Notes under the pieces: generated by a model | What the model was told of the DNA's origin: nothing | The model's database searches: none | The model's input: only the letters and a program-made list of their open reading frames with translations | Source of the DNA: Scleropages formosus | Taxonomy: Eukaryota > Chordata > Actinopteri > Osteoglossiformes > Osteoglossidae | Assembly: GCF_900964775.1 (NCBI RefSeq) | Contig: NC_041818.1 | Location: 9,631,332 to 9,695,331 of the forward strand | Direction of reading: 5' to 3' | DNA: 64,000 nucleotides | Shown: positions 22,345 through 33,788 of the stretch, one piece after another | Layout: each line of letters opens with the position of its first letter | Numbering within the stretch: position 1 is the first letter of the stretch | Translations under genes and position numbers: made by a program

Positions 22345-24219
22345 CTTTCTTTTTACGATTAATTTTGTAATGGATATTTTGAACTGGGACATAACTAGGT
22401 TTCCAAGTGTATAAGCATTCTAAATGATATATTTCCACCTTTTAGCCCAAGAGAGTGTCCTCAGGTTCTGACCAGCGTGACTATCGTATTGCTGATGAGA
22501 ATGAGTGATTCTGAGCTATGATATGTCCATACTGTACGCAGATGTAGCTCTTCCAGATGTCTGAATGTGAAATTCCCATCCTAGTTATAAAAGTAACATA
22601 CAATCACAGGGTCAAGCGGAATTAAGAGCAAGTTAAAAGTCGCATTAAACAAATAAAAGAATCGCTTCACGCCGCCCACCTTGAGTGAACAACGTCGTAT
22701 TTGAACTCTACACCTTGGCCCATGTGTGGACATAACAGTCAAAGCAGACAGGCAAACAGAGAGGAAAATACAGCTGCAAATAGAACGTAGGGTTTGATGG
22801 ATTTTGATCCTCAAGGCTGTAAATCTGAATGCAGAAACACACCCTCATATATAGAGCAATAGTGTGACAAAGAGGAGAAATGAAAGAAAAAATGGAGGGA
22901 TGGTCGAAGGTAGGAAAAGGCAAGTCCATAGAGGTGTGACAGCTTTCCTGGACTCTCGGTCTGGGGGGGGGGGCTCTCGTTTGTTTCCTCTCTCCTTCTC
23001 GTCCTCTCACTTACCCTTGTTGTCTTCCTCTCCCGGTGCAATCTCTCCCTCTCTCCTTTTCTCTCTCCCTCTCTCCTTCGGCGTCTCTCTCGTGGTGTCT
23101 GAGGTTCCAGTAAAGCCGGACCCCACCCTCATAGACAGTGTGGATGCTACACCATTCAATACACTCCAGCGCACTGCAGGTCTGCTATGTACAGTGTGTC
23201 ACAGTGGACTCCCCTCTCAGGCTAATGGAACGTGCCAAATGGTCAGTGTAGAGCTGCATCATACTCATTTTCTTGAGCGAGCCGGACTGGGATGTACCAA
23301 CTCCGAGGTCTGCGTCGTGGGTAACGCGGGATGTGGGTGGAAGCCAGTACCACTCCTCAGCCAAAATCGTCTCTCCCGAAAAGGATCCATGCTTGAAAAT
23401 CGTTAATCATTTAAATGCCGAATGGAATATAGTTAGAGGGGGAAAGGAGAAATGCAGTATGTATATAGGAAATCTGGATGGAGTGAAAAAGAGGACTATT
23501 ACTCAAAAGTAGGTGAATGATGAAAAGAAGCTGAGAGCTGAAGAGCTTCATGTCTGTTGATGTATTCTGCGGCGTTACTGTAAATCTCTCTTCTAATGTG
23601 TGCATACACTGGAAGCAGAATGGGTTTGTTAGAAGCGCTGTCTGTCATTCGCTTGAATCACTTACCCCATCCCCTTGCCCCCTGCCGTTTCCATGGAAAC
23701 AGCTGCCATTTTTCCCTCCCCCTTTGTCTTTGACAGTACCGCTGCCTCTGTCCTTAACCTCTTTTCTGCTCACGCGCTTCCTCTTTTTTGCAGTCACGTG
23801 TTTCAGAACATTTTCTCATGCCAGACACAAACTTATTCAAGAATTGTACAGAGCTACACACAATCGTTCAACGTATATCATCTTGAAAGCACACCTAGGT
23901 TTTACAGAAAATCAGATTAAATGCAAATTACCACGTAAATTATGCATTACTGTGTGTGAATGAAGGGATTTGTGTGTGACGGTCTGTATATCTATATTGT
24001 ATACTGTAAATATTTCCAAGAAAGAGTGATTATAGGTGTAATTTGGGAAAACACAAGTCTTACTTGCCTGCCTGGGTGGGTCTACATAAGCAACATCTCT
24101 TTTCAAATTGCTATTTCTCGCCCAAGACAGGAGCGTATGACATATTTTAAATATGTTTGGAACTTTTTTAATATTCATGGGAACACATAGTCTAAATATT
24201 CCACCGATCACTCAGTAAG
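21066..24219. other. GNG3 upstream region, no further gene recognised
   Basis: This part of the GNG3/BSCL2 intergenic region contains the SINE listed at 22082-22341 and pyrimidine-rich sequence at about 22975-23095. The GNG3 leader exon must lie here or in the CpG region to the right, but I could not place it. Open frames up to 180 codons overlap low-complexity sequence and carry no motif. Confidence 0.4.
22082..22341 (+). repeat. TG-tailed tRNA-SINE, copy 8, with the longest tail
   Basis: Flanked by TTTCTTTCTTT at 22071-22081 and 22342-22352. The body is near-consensus and the tail is about 31 TG units (22281-22341). Confidence 0.93.
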
Positions 24220-24485
24220 AGTTTGCGAGATGTGCGGCTGTAGGCCGGAAAAGCGCGGCGGCGGGGTCGTCGTCGTAATTGTGAAAACGCGCGTGACGGC
24301 ACGCAAGGGAATTGAGCGGAAGAAGGTCTAAAGTCCCAGTTCGGCCGCCGTAGCTTCACTCTCTCCGCTGCTCGTCGCGAGGACGAGTTGCCCTCGGAAG
24401 GACGTGTGTAGATGCGCTGTGCATAGACTTGCTTTGTGTAACCGAACAACATTGTCAACGACAACGGTGAGGAGAATAGGAGGTG
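24220..24485. promoter_or_regulatory. CpG-rich BSCL2 promoter and leader exon
   Basis: A CpG-dense patch in AT-rich surroundings. A strong plus-strand donor AG|GTGAGT lies at 24482/24483, with an alternative ACG|GTGAGG at 24466/24467. These are consistent with a non-coding first BSCL2 exon of about 24400-24482 joining an acceptor near 26646. In mammals the GNG3/BSCL2 pair shares a divergent promoter, so this patch may also drive GNG3. Confidence 0.55.
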
Positions 24486-24839
24486 AGTTGGCTGGAGGAG
24501 TCGGTCTCTGCCTAAAATTGTCCTCTTTTTTTTTTCATTTTGCGACATTAACTTTTCCTGTCACCTTGGCGTCTTTGTCTCGTCTCGTGGACATCGCATC
24601 CTCTCCTCCAGTCTCCTGAGGCAGCGCTCTCTCTGTAATTTAACAAGACAAGTGCTCTTTCTCTTTGCTGACGATGTCTTTAAGCTAGCTGTGATATTAA
24701 TTTAAATTTGTGTTTATTGCTAATTTTTAAAATGACAAGTGACAAGTTTTATATTCAGCTTTAAAATAAAGTTAGCTGGTGGTGTAGTTATTTGGAATTC
24801 GCGTCGTGTGACGTCACAATCTCGTTCCGTTCTCTCGTG

Positions 24840-25325
24840 TTTTTCTCGTGGTTAGAGCTGCTGTCTCTCGCACTGGAAGGAGCCAGGTTCGAATCCCACC
24901 TCCAGCTGTAGTACCCTTGAACAAGGTACTTACCATAAATTTCTCCAGTAAAGTTACCCAGCTGTATAATAATAAAATGGGTAAATATTGTAAGTTGGCA
25001 CAGCGTATAGCGCAGCTGCGTGTCACAGCACGTGACCTGGTGCTATGAGAGGATGTGGGTTCGATCCCCACTGTGTGGGTTTTCTTTCGGTGCTCTGGTT
25101 TCCTCCCACAGTCCAAAGACATGCTGTCCAGGTTCATCCATAGTGTGTGAGTGACAGAGAGGGTGTGTTCCACTGATGTATGGATGAGTGATCCATTGTA
25201 AGTAGTGTATCTAGTAGTGTAAGTCACCACGGTGAAGGTGTGTGGACTGATAACCCCACAAAGAGTTCATTGGAAGTCCCTTTGGAGAAAAGCGTATGCT
25301 AAATAAATAAATGTAAGTGTAAATT
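24840..25325 (+). repeat. Composite SINE: two tRNA-like heads sharing one L2-type tail
   Basis: In BSCL2 intron 1. The first head (GGTTCGAATCCCACCTCC and CCCTTGAACAAGGTACTTAC) runs into a second tRNA-like head (GGCACAGCGTATAGCGCAGC, GGGTTCGATCCCCACTGTG, TTTCCTCCCACAGTCCAAAG). It closes with the tail GGAGAAAAGCGTATGCTAAA. The same second-head-plus-tail arrangement recurs inverted at 45750-46110. Confidence 0.7.
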
Positions 25326-26109
25326 TATCCACTGATACACCGAGGCATTCCAGCTGTATGGTGCTACAGCAGAAGTGGGGCTTGAACCCAGAACCTTTAG
25401 ACTGTGAGACAGCAGCCCTAGTCAGATCACTGCATGATATGCTTGCTGTGCTTGTCGTGTGCATTTATCTTTATAATTTGGTGAAAAATGGGTATTCATG
25501 GAGCCGTGTCACTTTTAAAAAGGAGTATTTATAAATGAGTGTGGTTTATGGTTTTACTTCTCTTCCTTGACCGTGTTGGTCTCTATGTCATTAAAGAGTC
25601 TTTATTTGGTGTCATAACATGATTTCACACAAACTTGGTGTGTCTCTATACTGGTCTCTTTTCCGAGAAACACTCGGTAGAGCACATTGTCAGAACTGTT
25701 ATGAGTTCTGTGTTCACCAGTCATCTGATGTTCAGCGTCACACAGAAACGGTTCGGTGAAACTCATCACTGTTTTTGTTATGTCTGTGGAAAATGGTGGT
25801 CTCTCACGTGCCTTCAGATTTTTATCCCATGCACGACAACTGGAATTTCAGTTCAACTTTGTTCAATTCCAGTAATTTTTTATAGAGCACTCTTCTCAGC
25901 AGAGTGATGTATTTAAAGTGCCACTCAGTTCACTTCTAAAAAGTTCTCTCATTTGAAATGTAATGTCTCCATCTTATATAAGTTCTTGTGATGGTTTGCT
26001 TGTCTCCCACCTCTCTTTAGCAAATTTTTAATAATGTGTCAATAGCCCCTGAATTCATTAAAACAAATATTTACTCTGAGCATACTATACAAGAGAGGAG
26101 ATGGGGAAT

Positions 26110-26325
26110 TATTTATTCATTTAGCTGATGCTTTTATCCAAAGTGACTTACAGTGTTGATCTGTTTTATAGTTATTTATCCATTTATACAGTTGGGCAAT
26201 TTTACTGGAACAATCTAGGGTAAGTACCTTGCTCAAGGGTACTGCAGCTGGAGGTGAGATTTAAACCTGCGGCCATTCCGTCCAAAGGCAACAGCTCTAA
26301 CCACTACACTACCAGTTGTGCACTG
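26110..26325 (-). repeat. L2-tailed tRNA-SINE
   Basis: A fairly complete inverted copy: tail TTTAGCTGATGCTTTTATCC at the left, CCTTGCTCAAGGGTACTGCA in the middle, and a tRNA-like head at the right. It lies in BSCL2 intron 1, just before an 18-C run (26363-26380). Confidence 0.75.
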
Positions 26326-26737
26326 CTTTGTCTTTGAGTAAAAACCAAACTCACTATTGTGTCCCCCCCCCCCCCCCCCCTTTTTCTTCAAGGTGAGAGG
26401 CAGCTGTTCAAGTGAAACACTGATGGTTGGGACAAAGTATTGTCCAGAAATTCCTGTACTTATACATGATTCTCATTCAATAGTTTGCTCTTAGTTGAAA
26501 GAAACCTGTAGACAAGAGCACTTGTAAAGCATTGTATGAGGAGAGAAAAAACTAAACTGCAGTTCTAAGTTAAAAGTAACTCGTAGCAGATAAAGGCTGA
26601 CTGACTGAAAGATCGGGAAGCACGCGGGCATCAGCGTTTGGCATAGGTGCGTACTGACCTGAGGGGCAGACCGTACCCGCACAACAACGGACACCAGCGG
26701 AGAGCCGCAGCGGGGCAGCAGCCTCGCCCAGGAGGAG

Positions 26738-29700
26738 ATGGGGGGTTTGGTTGGACCCACCCTACTGTGGCTGCAGGATGTGGCTGCAGTGGTGCTGCTG
26801 CGGACCCGACGTGTCTTTCTGCAGGCTGCCATCCTTCTCTGTGTGCTGGTGCTGCTGCTCTGGGTGGCCATCTTTCTTTATGGCAGCTTCTACTACTCGT
26901 ATATGCCCACTGCCAGCTTCAGCACCCCAGTGCACTACTACTACAGGTACAGCTGATCATGATCGCTTCTGTACTGTTCGATCTTTCCTCAAAAGCACAG
27001 CAACTTTGTATTGACCAGTTAATACTTTTGTGACATTTGAGTCTTAACGTATACAAATGTAGTCGACTTTACGGTTTCACTTTCAGAAGTGATTGTGAAC
27101 CTCCCAGCTCTACCCTCTGCTCCTTTCCTGTGGCAAATGTCTCCTTCCTGAGGAATAACCGAGACCAGGTGTGTTAAAATGATGTATCCAGAGGGGTTTT
27201 GTAAAGGAACATGGACAGGAAATACGTACCTAGCATTACAGAAACAGCAGCTTTTTGAATAGATATTTGAACAGATTCTGAGTTAGGGGCCAAACTCTGT
27301 TACACAGAGTAAAAACTGTGGCTCTGAAGATCTGGACTGGTATGCAACTCCCCTTCCAGGTGATGGTATATGGCCAGCCTTATCGAATCTCTCTGGAGCT
27401 AGAGATGCCAGAGTCTCTAGCCAACCAGGAGCTGGGTATGTTCATGGTAAAGATGACCTGCTACACCAAGGGGGGACAACCCATTTCTACAGTCGCCCGC
27501 TCAGTGAGTACGCTTCTCATTTCTCAGATCAGATCATTCTAGCTTTTTTGCTGTCCCGTGTCTCCCGGTTCCCCGTGTTGCAGTGAGCATGGCTTCTGTC
27601 CCAAATCTGCAGTTACCCAGATGAAAAGGAACTGGTCGATTCTAGAGCTACAGTAATGATGGAGAGATGCTATGCCATCCCTCACTGTCCTGTGGCAAAC
27701 ATGGGTGGTTTGTCTCATGACCTGCTCCTTGAGCTTTCTTTGAGGATGGTTTGGATGGTCTGGTTAGCGTTAAAATCTGATTACCAGCAAAAAAAAACTA
27801 GCTTGCTAATTCCATTCCTGTAGTTCTGTGTAACTCCTCCCTACCGCCCATATCTCCTCTTTCCTGGTTTTGACTTCTGTCACGTTGTCTTTCCTTCTCC
27901 GTTTCCATCACACGAAACCCTCGGTTACTGTCCCTCTCCCCCTTCTCTCAGGTTAGCCAGCTCATCACTTCAGGTTCTCGCACCGTGAGTACACGTTACC
28001 CCAGCAGTGACGTACTTGCCTTTCCTGTCCTCCATCCCTGCGCTGTGCCCTTGTGGAGACTGCTCGTTGCCACATCTTTAACCTAACACTCTTTGTCATC
28101 GGTGTGTGTGTGGATGTGATGCTGAGCACTTGTTTGCCCGAACCGGTTTGTCTGTCTGGTTGTCCGTAACGCTGAGGTGTGCTGTGACCTGTCCTTTGGC
28201 TGAGTCCTCTGCTGTCCCATCAGGCCATGCTGCACTACCGCTCGAGTCTCCTGCAGGCCCTTGGCACTCTGTTCTTCTCCCCACTGCTGCTGTCTGGAAT
28301 GTCAGAACAGAAGCAGCTTGTCGAAGTGGAGCTTTTCTCTGGCTACAGAGAGAATTCGGTGAGTATTGAATGATCTGTATTTCTAGCCCTGGTTTCCCCG
28401 GAGTTACTTTAGTTCTCACTTCCATCTGCTCTTTTGTGCTTAAAGACATCTTTTGGCGAAAGTCCTGTTATTTTTATCTCTTAGAGGGTGTTAATTCCAG
28501 GAGTATCTGAGGAATATGTTATTCAAGTCTTAAAATAGTTTTACCTTATTTTTGTGTTGTGTAACCATTATAATAGCAGATGAACATTGCATTTTAACTT
28601 GCTATTTTGTAAAGTAGGCGTGCAAACGTAACCCAGAAATAATTTTTTCTTACTGTTATTCTTGACAGTTTAATTTTGTTGAATGAGGTACTGTACATAG
28701 TTTGACCTACTCTGTTTTGCTAGTATGTTTATTCTCATAGGTGGTGCATTGCTGAACCTATTGAAATATGAGAGGAGTCCTTTGATATGGATACTATACA
28801 CATCCTTACTACTTTCACAGCAGACACCCCATACATTGGAATCCCCTTACTGTCCTTGCAGTACCTTCCAACTGTAGGGGCAGTGATAGAGCTCCAGTCT
28901 CGGAAAGTCCAGATCTACTCGGCTCAGCTCTGGATCCATGCTCACTTCACTGGCATTAGGTACCGCTTCTGTAGGCAAATGAGTCCTTTATGAATGTTGC
29001 AGCAACTTTAAATATAAGTTCATATTTACTATTTGTTTGTTTTCTGTGAGATGTACGCCGCTTTGGAGAAAAGCATCTGCTAAATGAATAAATATAAATG
29101 TTTTGTCCTTGAATGTTGAAATTATTGTTGTGCCTACACTACTAGTTGACAGTCCTCTTATTCCTGTCTCATCTATGGCTCCTCTCATCTTTTCCCTCTT
29201 CCTGTTGGCTGCTGAATCAACACCTCTGAACACCTTCTTCCCTTACTGTGGTCCTCTTCTCTTCAGGTATCTGCTTTTCAACTTCCCACTGACATCAGCA
29301 GTGCTGGGTGTGGCCAGCAACTTTGCTTTCCTGAGTGTCCTGGTGCTCTTCAGCTACCTGCAGTTCATTTGGGGAGGGATCTGGCCTCCAGAGCAGGTCC
29401 GAGTCAGGGTGAGTCTCGAATACCGTGACAGACTGCAGGGAAATCATGTAACCCTTTTTTTTTTGGCCATTTGTCCAGTACAGTTCCAGTAATGACAAAT
29501 GTGGTGTTCTGTGCAGTGTGATGCATTCTGAATCCTGTTGTATCAGCCATCCGCATTTCGAGGGTGTTTTATGATCATGTGGCATTACATTGAGCTTTTC
29601 ACATTGCATATCTGTAGTCTTTATGGGTTTGTGCGTTATGTGTCCCAGGTCTTGCTGAGAAATGGTGCCCGACCACAGCAAAGAAGAGAAGAAGCCAGGA

Positions 29701-31177
29701 GACGCATAAGCTACAGTAACCAGTCTTTACATTACATAGAAGCTCACACATCATATATGACCTAGTATTTGTCACAATAAGGGTATATATACACACATCC
29801 TTACTGTGATGCTTTCAGAAGGCAGAAATTTTACACAAGATATTTTTGTCCCAAATGTTGATCTGGGACAGCTGGTAGCATAGTGGTTAAAGGTAGTACC
29901 TTTGGACCCAAAGGTTGTAGGTTTGAATTTCACCTCCAGCTGTAGTACCCTTGAACAAGGTCCGTCCCGTCCGAACCGCTCGCCCCCATACGGGGCACGG
30001 GGGACCGGAGCCTAACCTGGCACACAGGGCGTGAGACCGGAGGGGGAGGGGACACACCCAGGACAGGACTTGAACAAGGTACTTACCCTAAATTACTCAG
30101 CTGTATAAATAGGTAGCTTTTAGATTTTAAGTCGCTTTTGAGAAAAGCATCTGCTCAACGAATAAATGTAAATCTGACTGATTATCTGTACAATAGAGTT
30201 CATACAGATTTCAAAGTTGTCCCACCCCCTCCTTAGATGTTATTTCTTGATTTCCCAGGAACTATCCTAAATATAATTAAACCTGTTCTGCAGCATGATG
30301 TTATGGTAATGTGGCTGGCTTGCATTTTTTGTTTCAGATGAGAAGACTGAGAGGAATGATAGCCCACAGGACCCAGGGACTGGGACGAACACAGAACCAC
30401 CGGGAAAGGGTAAGAGTGAAGTACTAGAGAAAGCTGGCTTTCGGTGCGGTATGTTATACCTGCTGTCAGATAATCAGTGTGTATCACTTCTGCAAAAAAT
30501 ATATTAAATGAATATACGTGTATAGTGGATTTTGCTGTACTGCTGTTTGTATGCTGTATAGGCGAACTGGATTCTGAAGTCCCAGAGACTATTGGCTCCC
30601 TGAACGGACCGGTCAGCTTACAAGATGAAGCTCCAGGTAGGTAGACATTGTTATTGTCGTCATAATGATCAGGTGTCACCCGTAGCATTCTTTTCCATAT
30701 GAAATGAATTTCTTCAGTGTTCAGTGGCACTGATGGTAAAACTAGCTCTGTTTGTAAGAGCTTTACGAGTGGATGACATTCTAAAAACATGAGAAATGTT
30801 AATAGTTACATATTTCATTTAGTGCTTTTGTGTCTATGATGTATTTCTTACCATATTATGGTTTGATGGATTTTGTTTCGGGGTTACAGAAATTAACCCA
30901 GTAACTGTAAATAAGCGAACATGTCCAGACTTTCACTAATTGTTCTTGCATTTGATTTCCTTGACTGTATGTCCAACCATTAGATTTCTCCACAGATGAC
31001 CCTGTTCTGTTAGAAGCCCCCGAGATATTGGACACCACTATGAGTGAGGAAGAGCCTGATGCTGGAGAAGAGGTCGAAGCACAGGGGAGCAGCGAGCAGC
31101 AGGAGGACCTCTCAGATTCAGATTCAGCCTCTGCCACTGTCCTGCGTCAACGGCATGGAGCTTGCATGAGCTCTTAA
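26738..31177 (+). CDS. BSCL2: BSCL2, seipin (ER lipid-droplet assembly protein)
   Basis: Ten coding exons: 26738-26946, 27087-27168, 27360-27503, 28224-28358, 28862-28959, 29267-29408, 29649-29715, 30338-30409, 30562-30636 and 30984-31177. The sum is 1218 nt, or 405 aa. Seipin forms ER ring oligomers that organise lipid droplets. Transmembrane 1 is at about 28-50 ([20 protein letters not shown]). The lumenal domain contains the glycosylation sequon NVS at 87-89, aligned with human N88-S90. The second membrane segment is [20 protein letters not shown]. The acidic cytoplasmic tail ends [11 protein letters not shown], like the human LRQRPTCSSS. Exon phases all agree. Poly(A) signals lie at about 31594 and 31729. 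A possible 33-nt in-frame microexon is listed separately. Confidence 0.96.
27585..27788 (+). ncRNA. Candidate intronic RNA, copy 1 (BSCL2 intron 3)
   Basis: About 200 nt of intron whose blocks recur in the same order in ATG2A intron 4 (60631-60826): AGCATGGCTTC, ATCTGCAGTT, GATGAAA, GATTCTA, CATCCCTC, TGTGGCAA, GGTGGTTT and TCTGATTAC. A C-box-like CAGATGA is at 27618-27624 and a D-box CTGA at 27777-27780. Sense orientation within a host intron suits a box C/D-type snoRNA, though it is longer than most and I do not assert a family. It might instead be a dispersed repeat. Confidence 0.45.
27952..27984 (+). other. Candidate BSCL2 microexon (33 nt, in frame)
   Basis: Preceded by a pyrimidine tract ending TTCTCTCAG and followed by GTGAGT. 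The 33 nt are phase 0 and open ([11 protein letters not shown]), so inclusion would add 11 residues between exons 3 and 4. That is the lumenal position of human ...SSRS/VMLHYRS. Use of this exon is inferred only from its signals. Confidence 0.4.
29868..30172 (+). repeat. L2-tailed tRNA-SINE interrupted by another SINE
   Basis: In BSCL2 intron 7. The host SINE runs 29868-29961 and resumes at 30069 to its tail at about 30172. The interruption is listed separately. Confidence 0.88.
29962..30068 (-). repeat. TG-tailed tRNA-SINE, copy 9, nested and 5'-truncated
   Basis: An inverted fragment of the TG-tailed SINE lacking its tRNA head. It is bounded by a perfect 12-bp duplication CTTGAACAAGGT (29950-29961 and 30069-30080) taken from the host SINE. 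5' truncation fits LINE-driven retroposition. Almost no (CA)n tail remains. Confidence 0.9.
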
Positions 31178-33507
31178 GGCAGGAACCATCAAATATACAC
31201 AAAAATACATGCCCACTCAGATTTTCAAAAATCTCCATAGGTGCCTTTGTATGCTCTTTCTTGCTCCCTCTTCCTTCACTATATAGGACATACATATGGG
31301 GCATGGCAGACACATTGACGCATGTTTGTAAGCAAATGTTTGCAGGTTTAGATCTCCTTAAGGATTCTACCTTTGTACCCTGGGGCAATATATTCTGAAT
31401 AATCTGGAAATGCCTCACTAAAAATGACGAGCAGTATAAACTGGTGAAATGGAGCATTAAGAGCTATGCATCCACTAATGAAAGAATGTCATTTAAACAG
31501 TTTAACTGGAAAAATTAAGTAACTTTCAGATTAATTTTTATGTCATTGCTAAGCATATTAACTTTTTTCTAACACAGAGTCTTTGTCTGCACAATAAAAT
31601 GACGCAAGCATAAACTCAACACTGCACATCTAGAGCTGTACTGCTACCATTTGTACTAGGTTATCGCATCTCCACTTCCTGTAACACTTCACTTTAACTT
31701 TGTAACCTATCACCTCTGTACTCGACTTTAATAAAACTGTATAACTTTTGTCTCTGTTCGTTCTGAAAATGATGAAAGCACAGGAATAATTTAGATTTTA
31801 ACTACGAACTTGACCGTAAAACTAATTTTTTTTTTTTCCCCTCCAATTTTATTTTTTATACTTTTTTTTTTAAAAATGTTATACTGTGGTAGGTATAATG
31901 GGATAGTTCATGAATGTTAGAGTGGTACAGTTGGCAGAGAACTTGACCGGGTAACCTTTATTTAATAATGTGTGATGAAACTCTTTGCCAAAAATAAACC
32001 TCTATCAGTATAAAATTTTTCAGCCTGTAAATGGGTTGACTCATTTGTGCATTTCAGTCAGGACTAGTACCTGGAGTACTGTAATTGGATTGTCAAGAGC
32101 TGAGGAAAAACACACCATAACAGGAGTCCCACTCCTGCAGTATTACCCTTGATCAAAGTGCTTACAATGAACTGTTACAGTAAGAATACGCTGCTGTATA
32201 AATGGGTAAATCATCGCAGTTGCTTGTCTAACATTTAAGTCACCTTTGAGAAATGTGTTACAAAATAAAGAAAAAATATACAGGTGCAGTCTGTGTATTT
32301 ATCTAAAAGCAATCATGTCATGATAAAACAAAAAACACCCTTAATGAATTCTGCTGCCTAAAGATTTGCCTTTTTCGTCTTTGTTATATCAACTGTTTTT
32401 TAATACATATTTTAATATAAATTGTAAAGCAATTCATTTTCTCTGTAAAACACTAACATTGCACATGTTTTGCTTAAAGAAGTGAACCATCATGCATATT
32501 ATAAATTCCATAAGAAACAGTGTATACAGTTAATTGTAACATACAAGAGGCTGGATGATAGTAGTTCAGTTCATGTTAAATAAGGCTTGAGCACTGAATA
32601 GAAAAATTGTCTCCATTCATTGCGATATCATCTTTATAATATAATTCATGATGTTGTTTTATCTTTGTACGAAGTCAAAGAATTTCATAGTTGGAACTTG
32701 CGTTGAAATGATTAAATTGATTTTCTTTTCAGAGCGTATAGGTCTAACTGGTGTCTCGTATAGACGCGCGCGCACACACTTTGAAGTGTGCATAATATGC
32801 ATGCCATCGGGATGTTGTGGAAAAGTGTGGTCAACCTTCCATTATGCAAAACACACTCTGAACAGGGGAGTGGAGCGCAAAGCTGGGAGGAAAAGACAGG
32901 AAAATAAGAAGACCAGGAGTGAGTGGAGTTTCATAAAGACAGCAGACGAATGGTTTCGCGCAGCACAGGAGCGAGAATACAGCCAGAAATGCTGGAACGG
33001 GTGGCGCGTCTGTGTTCCTGAATGGCCGTGGAAGGTTAGTATCGTTCCAGTAATGCTCCCGCTTCACCTGTGGGTTACATAACTTACATTAGTAACCTCT
33101 GCTTGTTGTGTCGTCACAAACGTTCAAGAAAGCCTAAGAAATTTACTCTAAAAACAGACTAAAAATCTGTTCTTCGGAAGTCATTTTCAAAACTGGATTC
33201 TCTCGCTCTTTCCCTCAGCAGCTCAGGTTCAGTTTTCTCGACGCGCTTTCGGACGCTGATGTCCTCAGCCGACCTGCGTGGTGCCAGAGCAGTACCGTTT
33301 TATTTGAAACGAAGCGTACCCGAACACCAGACTGACAGTGGAATGACTGCAGATCCGCACGAGGACCTTAACTAACATTTAAAAAAATGTTACGTGGTAT
33401 CCTGAACGCTCTCGCAAGTCAGATGGTGGCAGAAATGTGTTCTGAAAGTACGGCTGACGCTCTGAATTTCGTCCTACTCTGGGCATATTTTAAATAAGTA
33501 TAAGGTG
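31178..33507. other. BSCL2 3' UTR and BSCL2-kinase spacer
   Basis: BSCL2 3' UTR with AATAAA near 31594 and 31729, then an L2-tailed SINE relic (plus) at about 32095-32285. A 144-codon frame at 32648-33082 shows no motif or coding partner. The sequence at 33200-33340 is somewhat CpG-rich and may belong to the promoter of the next gene. Confidence 0.4.
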
Positions 33508-33725
33508 TGGAAGGGGGGTGCAGTGGCACAGTGGCACAGTGGGTTGGACCGGGTTCTGTTCTCCGGTGGGTCTGGGGTTCGAGTCCCACTTGGGGTGCCT
33601 TGTGACGGACTGGCGTCTTGTTCTGGTTGTGTCCCCTCCCCCTCCAGCCTTACGCCCTGTGTTGCCGGGTGGGCTCTGGTTCCCTGCGACCCCACATAGG
33701 ACAAGCTCTTTCAGAGAATGTGTGT
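33508..33725 (+). repeat. TG-tailed tRNA-SINE, copy 10
   Basis: Flanked by GTATAAGGTG at 33498-33507 and 33726-33735. The 5' end has a small internal duplication (GTGGCACA twice). The copy ends only about 55 bp before the kinase start codon, so it may be part of the leader or promoter. Confidence 0.88.
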
Positions 33726-33788
33726 GTATAAGGTGCGTAGAGAGGCAGAATTGAGCTAACTCAGCATCACTTGTGTTGAATTTAAAGA

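Noticed and set aside
23165-23400. Possible coding exon upstream of GNG3
   Set aside because: An open frame with Cys-rich sequence is present, but no matching splice phases or known family could be supported.
32648-33082. 144-codon plus-strand frame between BSCL2 and the kinase
   Set aside because: No recognisable domain, ordinary intergenic composition, no upstream promoter signals or splice structure.
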